DNA of 64,000 nucleotides, taken from contig NC_090784.1 of assembly GCF_040054535.1 (NCBI RefSeq), forward strand, positions 15,634,501 through 15,698,500, written 5' to 3'. Numbering within the stretch: position 1 is the stretch's first letter; each line of letters starts with the position of its first letter. Shown here one piece after another: positions 1-14,188 of this stretch. The stretch comes from Antennarius striatus (lineage: Eukaryota; Chordata; Actinopteri; Lophiiformes; Antennariidae). Under the pieces are notes generated by a model. That model saw only the letters and a list, made by a program, of their open reading frames with translations. It had not been told where the DNA came from and searched no databases. The translations under genes were made by a program, and so were the position numbers.

Positions 1-70
1 TTACATTATGTGCCATTATTGCACGCTGTGTACTTGTCCCCCTTTTATTTGCGCATGTGTTTGTTTACAG

Positions 71-1056
71 GAGCGACCTGAAGAAGATGCGAGAATCAAA
101 AAGTGTCGACAATGTTCAGTTTCTCCCGTTTCTCACCACGTGTCTTAAGTGAGTGGATGAGTATTATTACACAATCATTCTTCACTATGACAAGTTAGGT
201 AATATTCTTGCTCTGGTCTCGCCTCTCGTCTCCATAGTAATCTGGCATGGTTGTATTTTGGGGTGCTGGAAACCGATCAGACGCTGATCTTGGTCAACAC
301 TTTTGGAGCTATTCTCCAGATAGTTTACATCTTGTCATACTTTCACTACACCAAACAAAAGGTCAGCTGCTCTCTTCAGTTAAACACAAGTTTATTTGAA
401 TATGTTATGTGGAATCCTGTCTCTTACTACCTGTGTGTGTGCTTGTGTGTTTCAGTCTCTGGTGATTTCTCATACCTTGGGAGCAGCGACCGTGTTGACC
501 TGTGGCTGGTTCTACTTTGCAGTTTTTCTTAGTGATGAAAACACTCGGATCAACCAGCTGGGCCTCACCTGCAGTGTAGTCACCATCAGCATGTACCTGT
601 CCCCTCTCGCCAATCTGGTACAGCTCACCCTTACTACAGACAGACACAGAACACTCATGGATAAAGTAGAAATAAGATTTTTTTGGGTTAGGGTTAGACT
701 GACTTGTCCATTTAGTGACATACTTGATATCATGCAAGACAGGAAAAACTACTAACTTTATACACACAGCTGGTTTTTCCAGAATTCATGTTTTCAAAGG
801 GTTGTATCAGTGGAATAGTGAGACTTTCTATTATCTGTAGTATGTTTTCTTAGCTATCTCTAGTCACTAACTGTTGACTATTCATTGGTTGGTGGGGCCA
901 GTCAAGCCTCAAGTATTATTGACTTTACTCTTCACTGCTAACAGCATTTGTATCAAGTGTCTGTCCTGTTTTTTCCAGATGAAAGTAAATAATGCTGCCA
1001 TTATAATCCAGTCCGAAGCACCATCTACACTCCACATTCGCACAACACAAAGACAT

Positions 1057-1091
<35 letters not shown>

Positions 1092-3324
1092 AAAAAGTAG
1101 ATATGGTACTATATACCATCTGTTTCTTGTGTTAAACTCGTAATCTTTGATCAAGTGTGTGCTAGCTTTTTCCTCCCATTTAATTTAGCTTGTAGAAAGA
1201 ACTCCAGTTATAAAGGTGATGAAATCCCAAAATCCACTTAAGTATTCATTTTATATGCTTGAAGAAATCATCTGTAGACACATTCCATTGTCTCCAATCG
1301 CTAAAATGGATTTGAAGTGAAGTCTCAACTGAAGCTAAATGAAGAGGTCTTGTTTCCCTTAATCATAAGGTTGTGTAAATTGTATCCAAGCCTTTACTGG
1401 AGCATATTTGCATAGTGAAATGATACCTATATTTGTACAGGTTTTTGGTCTGACATCTATTTCAGCTGTTATGAATTCAGTTTCCTATGCAACAGATATG
1501 TATTTGTTTTCAATTTTTGAGGGATTTCAGTTGTTCATATCTTCTACATGACAGCAGACTAGCAGTCTGGTGTGTTGCTTTTGTCCTTGACCAGTTGTAA
1601 TGTGTAAAATCTAATCTTCAGCTTTTGTTGTCCTCAAACAAAACTCTGTTCCCTTCATTAAATCACTTTGTACAGACTGTGACTAAAGGAGACAAAAAAT
1701 AATTTTATCATTTCTGTCTTTTAAGTCATGAGTAACCATAACAATGCCCATTGATCAATTTTAAGTGCAAAGATCCAAAAACTCTGAAAGATATTAAATG
1801 ATCGATTAAATCCTCTGTTGAACTAATTTACATGACATGTCAATATAAGCTGGATAAAAACAGTCAACTGGCAGCTTGCATTTCTCAATAAGGCAGTCAG
1901 TGACCTCTGAAACGTGGTGTATTTATGCAATTATTGAAATATGGAGATATGCACCACAGACCTGTAGAATTAAAAATAAACATGCAGAAGCATGTTCCCT
2001 TGTGATGATCTGTTAATGTTACCTGTAAATCAACACTCTCATGGCTCCATAATACTAACAGAAACTGTTAGAGTACTGTATGTAGTGGGGGTTTTTTGGC
2101 CATGTGCCCTGAAGTTTTGCTCAAGTAGGAAATAGCCTCTATTTGGTCAACCCAGTCAACTCTGCACATACAGTTCTGCTGCAATTATGGGTCCCCTGGT
2201 CTAATTCCTTTTGTCTCTTTGAGTCTTCTTGTCGCTTCTCCGTCTGCTATCCTGTTTGTTTCCTTCCCTTCATCTGCCCCACGGTGCCAAATAACTCCCA
2301 GTCAGTTTCCTGCCATTCTTTCTCATATCTGTGTCTTCCTGTTATTGTCAGTCTGACTGTTTGTACCTCGTGCCCTTAGTAACAGTCTCTGTTCACTTGA
2401 CAGATTAAATGAGTTTATAGTTGGTCCATCTCTTCATTGTTCCAAAAATACATGGAATATCAGAAAACAGTCGGTCAGATTGTTACTTAGGTTTTAACCA
2501 GATATCCTGATAAGTTAATCTTATGTTGAAGAATATAAGAAGGGCAAACAGGGAAATTAAAAGATCCAGCGCATTCCAAACTTCATCTCATCTGTTTGAC
2601 CCCTAAATTAAAGTGATAAATGTGATATTGGAGGAATATCTTGGAGGATTTTCTTTGGTTTTGGTACAGATTTCTACTCTGACTCAAGGATGAACTAATT
2701 ACAACTTTCGTGGTCAAAATTATTACAACTATAATACAACATAACCATAAATCATCAGGTAATGGACTGACATGAATCTAAAAATACAAAAAGTGCACAA
2801 AGGCATTCAGAATTTATGATAGAAGAATTAGCAAACTGCTGCTTATTTACTTTTAACTGTTTAATTGTGTTAACTAATGAGCAGGTAGCGTGATTAGCCT
2901 TCACAATTTGGATTCCGGAGTCACTTTAAAAAATTAGGATTAATTATTAAAGCATTTTATTTGTTAACTGAGTGCCTGCTTTCTTTTGTCTTTCAGGTTG
3001 AAATTGTGCGTAGTCGTAGTGTGCAGTGTTTGTCCTTCCCTCTGACTGTGATGACCCTGCTCACATCAGCATCCTGGGTCCTGTATGGCCACCAGATAAA
3101 TAACTACTATATAGTGGTATGAGTCACAATCTTGCACACAGCATTCAACATTATTTCTTAAATTGACGTTATTACTGCCTTATTAATGCTCTTCGTCCTG
3201 TTTGTGTTCCTTCAAGGTTCCAAACACACCAGGGATTTTGACCAGTCTTATCAGATTTTATCTGTTTTGGAAATTTTCGCCTGCTAATAGCAGCTCACCT
3301 CACTATGACCCTTTGCATATATGA
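71..3324 (+). CDS. slc50a1: Sugar transporter SWEET1 (partial, 5' exons outside window)
   Basis: SLC50A1 is the single animal SWEET, a seven-helix sugar uniporter made of two triple-helix MtN3 repeats, placed in Golgi and plasma membrane. Five coding exons are visible: 71-148, 238-361, 456-617, 2997-3116 and 3217-3324, all GT-AG with phases that join. The protein reads through NVQFLPFLTTCLNNLAWLYF (first MtN3 repeat), then ISMYLSPLANL, SVQCLSFPLTVMTLLTSASW and IRFYLFWKF, which match vertebrate SLC50A1 segment by segment. The stop is at 3322-3324. The start and first helix lie upstream of base 1. The last ~15 residues, rich in Ser and Pro, are unlike the mammalian tail. The intron 618-2996 is large compared with the others and holds a CA microsatellite. 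A poly(A) signal fits at 4119-4124. Identity is secure from family knowledge. Confidence 0.95.
618..2996 (+). other. Large slc50a1 intron, no other gene seen
   Basis: AT-rich intronic sequence between exon 456-617 and exon 2997-3116. Apart from the CA run I see no coding segment with splice sites and no recognisable repeat. The short open frames on both strands lack family features. Confidence 0.7.
1060..1089. repeat. (AC)n microsatellite
   Basis: An uninterrupted CA run of about 15 units in the third visible intron of slc50a1. Confidence 0.95.
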
Positions 3325-4140
3325 TAGTGTTGTAAAAATAAAAAAAGATGGCAGGTCAGAAGACTCCATGGAGGCCTACAGAGAAGCTCCCCCATCACTC
3401 ATCTTGTAATGTTAATCATACAGGGAAACAGAGGTACATAGAGCTGTCATTGGACGTCCATTAATGAATTGAAGGAATTTCTCTTCAGCTTGATTTAAGG
3501 GTTTTGAGGAGGTACAGTATATCAGTTACTCATTTAAAGGTTAAATATGTAAAGGATTCAGTGAGTGGCAGCTTTAGAAATTGCAATCACCTGAATTTCC
3601 TCATCCCACTTTCAGTACAGGCTGTTAAAAACAAACACTGAAGACGGCCGTCTTTAGAGCCGGGGTGGTTTGTCCACACTGGGCTAATGTAGAAAATAGA
3701 AATATAATGTTGCAGCTTTGGGGAAACCATACAAAAGGGTCCACTGTCTGTGATGTCACTTCAAAGGAACAAAAACAAATGGTGCATTATAGATGCTTAA
3801 ACAGGACAAAACCTAAATGTGTTGCACCTCTGCTCACAAATCCTACACTATAGACCTTTAAATGAAAAAAAAAATTATGTCTGGCTGTCTTTTTTTTGTG
3901 CAGCTGTAAAACAGAGAACCTGTGCGTCTACTCCTTCAAGTGCCTTCTGTTGGGTCATGTTTACTGTTAACTATTGATGGTATTTGATCAACAAACACGT
4001 CAGGAGACAAGTTGTATCGTCTTCACCTCACGTTAACCAAAGATTCTGTGGTGGTATTTCCTGAATTTTATTTTAGTATAATATATTTGGTTTCCTCGGT
4101 TTGTGGTACTCTTGTATTAATAAAGCCAGTATAAACTTCA
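3325..4140 (+). other. slc50a1 3' UTR with poly(A) signal
   Basis: About 800 bases follow the stop codon before an AATAAA at 4119-4124. A second AATAAA lies near 4384. The UTR contains a degenerate interspersed repeat (separate entry). Confidence 0.6.
3535..3865 (+). repeat. Degenerate percomorph interspersed repeat in slc50a1 3' UTR
   Basis: The segment starts near a sentence-like motif ATTGCAATCACCTGAATTTC and ends near AAATCCTACACTATAGACC followed by a short T/A tail. Both ends are typical of a short non-autonomous repeat very common in percomorph fish (remembered, not searched). No long open frame of its own is credible. Confidence 0.5.
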
Positions 4141-4144
4141 CATT

Positions 4145-5297
4145 TTCACTACTGCCTTGTAAGAAAAGGTAGTAAGGATTTATCTTTATACTCATTCATG
4201 TGTAAACTCATTCATGAGAAAATGTTGGATCATATGAGTGGTGGTAAATTATATCTGTTCACAATTGTTTATGTATATTTTATGACTTTTTATTACAGAA
4301 TGTACGTTGGTTGAAATGTAAACAAAAATTTTGGGGTAATCATATTGTTATTTTTATAACTTGTTTATGGGCTGTAAAAGACAATAAATCATTATCATGG
4401 GATTGATTTACAAGAGTTTTGTTGGCTGATAGTGTTTGGTCATTGAGTCTTGTCACCTCATTACTACCTGTAGTAACAACATGCAAATTTAAAAAAAACA
4501 TAACTGGGGTAGAGTTTCCACACTTTTAAAAGCATATTTAAAATTGACAAATATTTTTTCAGTCTTAAAGAGCAGTTCTTTTTCTTTTCTTTGTTTTTTG
4601 GGACGGTGGCTGTTTTCTGGATTTGAGCACTGCAGTCATGAAGGATTTTTTTTTGGGACAATGCTGCACTTGATCCTCAGTTTGTGTTGTAGTTTAAAGG
4701 TTTTGTTTTGTGAGCTTATGTGCAGATGTGTTGAGATAAGCCTGTGATTGGAGTAGCTGTCCAAGAAGGGACAAAAGCTTGTTTGATGGTGTGGCGGTGT
4801 GAATGAGCTTGTTTGTGCGACTATGTTGATATAGAGAGGGCAGTGGTGGGAAAGGCCACGCCAATGGTTCTCATCCCATGTGTGTGTTTGTATGCTACAC
4901 TAGCCTCTCTTCCTGAGCTCAAAGAACCGGCCACTGACACTGAACACAGACACAACACCATACTGTGATGGAAGGGAGTGTTGTGCAAAAAAAAAAAGCT
5001 GAGGAGACTGGAGGCGTGTGATAAATGTGTTCCAGTTGCAATAGAATTAAAAGAAAATGGGACATTTTAACTTTGCTTCAGTAGGAAGTAAGGAAGGAAG
5101 AGTTATATATAAGGACAGGTGGAAAACTGTCAGCTTCGTGACAAGAAATGTAAGTTTGAACTTTATGCACAAGGAACATTAAATATGACAAGGCTTAAGG
5201 TGTATTCTGATAATGTGATTCTATGTGAAGTGGACGGTAGCGGACATTCATCCCTAAGAAATACTCAGCTGTAGGGAACTAACAGGTGCCTCTGAAG
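4145..5297. other. Intergenic DNA, no gene recognised
   Basis: Between the slc50a1 poly(A) site and the hAT element. The small open frames (for example 4544-4747) are low-complexity, Phe/Ser-rich and lack splice or family support. I see no promoter or RNA gene. Confidence 0.6.
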
Positions 5298-7547
<2,250 letters not shown>

Positions 7548-8906
7548 CTCTGAACCCCATATATATTCCATTTACTAATTCATTATTTCATATTTGTAGG
7601 TGAACAAGTTAAGTATCAAAGACATCATGTACAAACAAAGCAGACAGAAGAATCTATGAAGTCAGGATTGTTGGGAAACGATGAGTGCAAATGCTGTTTG
7701 GGTGCTGCGCTCCAGAAACCAAACAAAGTGAAATCCAAAACCTAAAGGTATGTGAGGTGAGATCTGCAGGCTGCCTGCTGCTGTGGATTATATGCTGAAG
7801 GTCCAGGAGTCACAGTTTCCAGTTTCTCTGTAGCCCTGGAGAGGCAGTTTTGACAGGGACACTGGAACAGCAAAGACATGCCGTGTAGTGCATTACAATA
7901 AAACTAATCCAGAGGGAAACATTGATATTAATCTACTTTCACGGCAATTCATACAACAGTAGTCAGGATGTTTCCTCCGATCAAACAGATGGCTCTAGAG
8001 GGAAAACCTTGACCTGTCTTCACGATGGGAATCACACAAGTCAGTCAGATTTGTTCTCTGAAATCCATGACTTCTACAGAACTCCATGGCTGTCTCTCTA
8101 ATGATTGTTCAGGTAATTCAGTTTGGAACAAAGTGGTTTAGTTGTTGTCACAACTAAACCACTTTGGTTGAGTTGACATTGTTGACTAGCTACAAATGTG
8201 AACAGATGAGAAAACACAAAAAGCACCATTTGGATCCACATGGATGCCAAAGTCTTGTCCTTGAATTGGTAACATGAGGAAAGGTAAAATATGAAGCCGG
8301 GACAGGCTGGAGCAGACACGTGATGCAGACTCATTGGGTCTGCTTTTGAACACACGCATGAGTCAACATTTTGATAAAAAGGCCAGACACATACAGAACG
8401 AGGTGGGGCATTAATTAAAAACTGGTAAATGATGAGTTCCCCAGAAAACTAGACAGTACTGGGTGTTGCCCATTTTTCTAATGAAAAGAAACAGTCATTA
8501 ATAAGGTTGTGGGGACAAAGCATGGAGTCACACAGGCTCCACATGCCCCTCATCACGAATTAGTGTTTATTGTGAAGAGACGTGTTAAGTTGTAGACGGG
8601 AAATAGAGGCAAGGCTCTGAACCTGCTGTGTGCACGTCTTTGGTCTGGAGCCAAAAAGCGACTGGAGACTTGTGTTGTGTCTATGAGTGTGTGCGTGTCT
8701 GTGTGGATATGGAGCAGAGTAAGGGTGTTATAGAGGAGTAATCAGCTGAACAATGAGCACAAAGCACAAACAGGATCCCTGTGTTTCCTGTAGTAGAGAC
8801 TGTCTCTTAAACAACACATATAAGCTGACTCTTGTGCTTTTGCAAACATTATTTAAGGCATATGGCAAGTAAACACTGCATGCATTTTGTTGCAGGCATA
8901 GGCATA

Positions 8907-8907
<1 letters not shown>

Positions 8908-8956
<49 letters not shown>
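8908..8956. repeat. (AC)n microsatellite
   Basis: An uninterrupted CA run of about 24 units in intergenic DNA. Confidence 0.95.
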
Positions 8957-8957
<1 letters not shown>

Positions 8958-10798
8958 ATATGTGCATTCAGATGTCTATTTTTGTGATTACGGGGCAAAT
9001 TTGGATCTGCAAGGGTTTTGTTTCACCAGTAATTACACACAACAAAGTGTCTGCTAACATGCAATCTGCAGTCAGACAGTGTGCACACTCAGCGTATAAA
9101 CACACACACGCAGCATACACACTGGGAGGGCAGTCAGCAGCATGTATACTTTCTACCATCAGTAAAAGTACACCTGTCCCACCTGTTGTTTTGAAAAGAA
9201 AAAGAGGCCAAGAAGGAATGTGCTTCTTTCAGGCTTTTTGTCAGACACCTCCCCTCCCTTGTTTTTCTAATCATGATCAGCTTTTACTCCTTCTTTCTAC
9301 TCTGTGACTTTCTTTACTTTACCTCATATCACATCTGTTGCTTATCTTGTATATCTGACTACGCCTTCTATTTCTCAACGTATTATACCTCCTCCATCCA
9401 TCGCCCTGCAGGCCTTGTCCTACATTAATGAAACAGTCACACGCTGGAGACAGATTCGCACACTCAAATGATCTGCAGTGATAATCATGTCTGCCTCCTG
9501 AAGCGGACAGCCAGTTGAAGATTTATGGATTTTATCAGCGAAGGAGAGAAGAGTTGTCAAGCTCTCCCAACCCAGAAAAAGTCATTTCAATCATGTTTGA
9601 TAAGCAGAAGAATAACACGCAGAAGTCCTCAATGAAGCTTTCAAACATGGCGTTTAACGCATGCACTTGCTTGTTATTGCAGTTGGTGCTATAGGTATTT
9701 ATGGTCATGTGCAGGGAGCAGCAAGTGGCTTTCTATTCCCAGTTTTACGAACACCTCCACCTTTGTTTTGATTCCGCTATCAGCAGTTTTTTCCTCCTTG
9801 TTGCTCAGTGGTTTTACAGCTGAAGGCCTCAGAAGAACATGCAGGCAGCAAAGGTAATGCATAAATACTGTTCTTTATGTTTTTGGGGATCCTGTGCATA
9901 TAAATGTGATTCAGCCCTTTCGCTGTCACATGTAGCTACTGAAACACATTTGCTCTGTGGCTCTGCCACGATAATAGATTTACGGCGAGCCCTCCGGAGA
10001 GTTTTAACTTATAGTACGGTTCAGTATGTCCTGTGTCTCCCCCAGAATGTGGCTACCTCCTACTTCATTTCCTTCCTCCTCCAAGTTTCTGCTCTCTTAC
10101 AGAATAGGAGTAGTTAGAGGAGTGATGTGTGGACAGCTAGTCATTATGCTGTCAGGGGATAGCCTATGGAACAAAAAACATAAACATTTCACCTCTAATA
10201 TATATCATCTGTCAGATATCCTGTTTTACAGGTAGGACATATCATGAATCAATATCTGTGACTGACAGCTGTGGACTAGACAACAGCTGCAACAAGCACT
10301 CACTTGAGTTAATGGTGAACCATTTAGCATGAAGCTTATAACCTTATCATTATTTTGAGAACATTTCGGGAAGTAAAGAACGATGTGATTGTCGAAACAT
10401 AAAATTAAGAACTAGACAATATCCAAAGAACACAGGCATTGATCTGGATTAACTATAAACTCTAATGGATTATTCTGTGGGCCATACCTTCTCAAAAAAA
10501 AAAAAATTTCCTCGTTAATTATCGAAAAATCCAGACAGAAAACATTAATGTTACTTCAGGTGGTATCATACAATAAAAGAACTGAGGACTAAGTTAATGC
10601 TTTTTGCTGCTGAAAAATGAAACTACTCACAAACAATAGTCAGAGCCTGAGGGGATTCAGTCCTGTCTGAGCATATTCTCTGGGTTTGGTGCTCATCCAG
10701 AAAACACCTGCGTGACAAATCTGTGCGTGTGTTTTTTGAATGACAGCCATTTAAAGTGTATTATGGATTGGATTACGTGGATTTTTTTACTTTTTTTG

Positions 10799-10813
10799 GG
10801 GGGGGGGGGGGGG
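10799..10813. repeat. Poly-G homopolymer
   Basis: A run of about 15 G directly after a T-rich run. It could form a G-quadruplex on the + strand, or be an assembly-length uncertainty. Confidence 0.9.
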
Positions 10814-13800
10814 GACCTGCAACATTGGGAACGCAGTTTGTGTCTGCATAGGATCTGCACAGCCACTGTGATGCTGAGGAAAGACAGCAGACAGCAGTTC
10901 AGGGGTCTGTTCAGGAGTCTGGTCTTACTTTACCTCACATTTCTGCTGCTTCCTGCACTCTATACACACTTGAAAGTTGCTTCATCTCATTGCATGAGGA
11001 GTTTTTTTGTAAATGCTGAATACTAAAGGACACCACGCTCGTCTATATTGTGAGGTGTTTGTCTATTTTCATTAAAAACTATAAGAGTTTTTGAGTCATG
11101 CCCCTGATGAAAACAAGGTATTACATGCTGGGACAATAAAAAACCCTTTATTGGCCATTAAAATTCAATAGTTCCGTTGCTTATTCATGATTTCATCTAA
11201 CTTTGTCGTCATCAGACATTTGATCAACTCTTCATGTGACTCATTTTACAAGAGCAGAAAGTTTCATTGTCAATTTTACATGGTAATACCTTTGCGTGCA
11301 AATGCTGGCTTAACTTGCGGGGATGAACTTGTCAGGTAAACATGAAAACTGCTGTTGGTAAAAATTATGCAATGACACTTGAGCTCTATGGAAATAGAAT
11401 AATAAGTACAGGTGAGTAAAAAGAAAAACACACAACCAAAATGTTGATGTAGAGATATAATTGTGGTTTTTATTCTGGTTTTCATGGAGGCATACTTCAT
11501 CCTTTTACTGTATACATCACTTTCAGGGCTTATATTTGTTTGAAAATGAGGCTGTCTGATTGAAAACACTTGTGAATATTAATTCATGTTGTTTTTGAAG
11601 TGATATGACTGGAAATTTAGTCTGTAAAAATCATGAAGAGCAAGAACAAAAAAAAACAATCAAAAAAACAATCTTCTAGGTGGAGCAACGTTGTAAACAA
11701 GGAACCAAATGGGCTGAAATCTGTTGGTAAGCTCTACCTGACGTGACGTCACAGATTTGCAGTCTGTCCTGACGCGTGAGATCCAGGTGTGTTTCACCGA
11801 CTCACGTTCGCACCGACAGCATCGTTTCAAAAAGCTCAATTTCGCCACCTAACGGTGAAATGCCGGTATTGCGCATTCTTGCGGCAGAACAATAACAGAT
11901 GACTCTCCTGTGTTGCACAAGTCATATAAACCCTTTCACCTTTGTGTGACGTACCTTGTTGACACTGTTTGACTGTAAAAACAGTCAACCAGTCCAACAA
12001 GCCCATCAGCACATACAGATGTTCACAGAGTGCCACGTCTTGTTTTTGTCCTTACGCAGACATCCTATGTATAGAATCATATATAGGGTGTGTCCCCGCC
12101 CTGTGCAAAATGTGGTGACTTCATTTAACCCTGGGACACAAAAGATCCACTATATGTTGTACAATTGGGCTGGAACACATTCGTGATGGGGGATAGTCCC
12201 TCCCTCACAGCCTGTCAGGCTCTACGTACTGTATAGACATCAGATTTTCCACCACTAATGTCGTGAGTCGTGTTCATATTCACCTCTGCTATTTTACAGA
12301 TGATCAAAATGTGACAACTTAATGGCATATGATAATTAAATCACCAGAAGTGTGACAAAAAACATTGATGTTTTGGTTGCAGGGCGAGAAAATAAGAGGC
12401 AGTCAATAAAAAAAGATTGACAAGGGGAGTCAGAAACACAAAATAAGATGAAATACACTAAAGAAACAGTTTCTGTCATATCTGCATCATGGAAAGCATG
12501 ATTACTTACAAATTCGATTTTCTCTCCTGTAATAGGAAAATTATAGATTATTATGATTATGAACATGATCATGTTTTGAACCAGGAATACACAACATTGA
12601 AATAAAAAAAAAATTCCCTTGGTGGTAAACACACAAAAGTCCTTTTTTGTGAAACTTTTTTCTTTATTCTCAGAGCTCTGACTTTAAAGTTTGAAATAAA
12701 TATAATATTTCCTGTCGCCTCAATCCTAAATCACAGTATTTACTTATTTACTTAACTTATTCACTTAGAATTTTCTTATGTGAAGATACACTGTACCATG
12801 ATCAACATTTGACACAATGGGATCCAGTGTTGTTAGTAATCAGTCATTTATTGTTTTTCTCATGACATCATAAAAACATTCTACTAAAGGAGACTCTGGT
12901 TTCTGTGAAGCTACAGTCTAAAATCATTCAAGAGCTGTGCTGGAAAACACTTAAAGGAGTCTGGACATGTCATAGAGACAGGAAACACACATGCACACAA
13001 CAAAAAGCATGGATGGACATCATAGCCATCCTTAACAGTAACGTCGTATTAGGTCATAAAGTACAGTCAGAGCCAGTCATTTTAAAATAGAACAATGTAG
13101 ACAGTCTTTTGCATTGAAATCATACATTACTGTGCTTGTACATTCCCCAAATATAAATGTGAATCAGCTTAGATATAAAGTGAGTGAGCTGCTTCACTTA
13201 CAGAGGAAAAAACGACAGCTACAGAAAACAAGTCGACTGTAAAGTGAAACAGATCTCATAAAATAAAACTTTTCTATCAGCCGAATACATCCACTCACTC
13301 TTTTAAGTGCAAATCAAACACCACAGTTTTATGCTGGACAAGACGTTTTTTCACATTTTTACCGTTCCTTAAAATATATAACACTGAAATGTATTTATAT
13401 GTTAAGTCAAACAACTTACTTACAACACTGAGCTAACTGTAAGCAAATTGACCCAACTGAAATGAGTAAAGAACAGCGATGATATTAAACACCATCTGGG
13501 ACTGTATACACAGGAACATGTGATCCAACCATGAGCCAGCTCAGATTTACAATTCAACAACTGATGAATATTCACATTCTGCAAATACCAATTATATGCA
13601 CTCAGATAACATTTGTTGATGCTGTTTTAAAAAATTAAGATATAAATTTAGAGATGCAAAACATCTGAGGTTCTTTCACAAGGTCAAAGTCAGTCTTCTG
13701 CATGTTTAAGTCATGAATCCTTGTTACACTTGCATGCAGACTTTATTTTCCTGTCATTCTGGAACAAATAATGAGTAGTGTAAAAGGAGGACAATTTTTT

Positions 13801-14188
13801 TACATTGCAAATAGATAATTTTATCAAGTAGTAAAGAATTAGAGCTCCACCTGCCAAGAAAGATCTGCATAGTCTAAAAACACTTTGGCCATAGCGTCCA
13901 AAGGAGAGTTGGAAAATCAAGATTGAAGAAAGCAGCTAAGGTCTAAATGAGTGATTTGTTTTGTGCAGGCCAAATGAAAATGCAAAACATCATTAGACAT
14001 TTATATTCTGAGTTAAATAAAGTAAAACTCATATTTAGAAGAAAAGTCACAACTGGAATAAAGAAAGTACAGTATAAGAAATAAAGTGAGACAGGATCGA
14101 GGTGAATGTTGGCTCCCACTAGAAGGAGAGGATGAATTACCTTTAATGCTGCAAGCATGAGAATAGATTTCATTTTATCACAAACTAT

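Larger units (their letters stand above)
7556..14188. other. Long intergenic stretch, no gene recognised
   Basis: The stretch separates the hAT element from the 3' end of trim46. It holds a CA microsatellite (8908-8956), a G homopolymer (10799-10813) and scattered A/T runs. Open frames here are short, partly built from the microsatellites, and show no domain. One frame near 10871-11023 begins MLRKDSRQQFRG and has a hydrophobic stretch, but nothing else supports it. In human the equivalent interval near SLC50A1 holds DPM3; I could not find a DPM3-like protein here. Confidence 0.6.

Noticed and set aside
11-60. TATTGCACGCTGTGTACTTG resembling a miR-92 seed
   Set aside because: It matches only the first eight bases and no hairpin partner is present. 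It also sits next to a splice acceptor.
10871-11023. Short frame with a hydrophobic segment that could be a micropeptide
   Set aside because: It is single-exon, without promoter, conservation evidence or family match, and sits next to a homopolymer.
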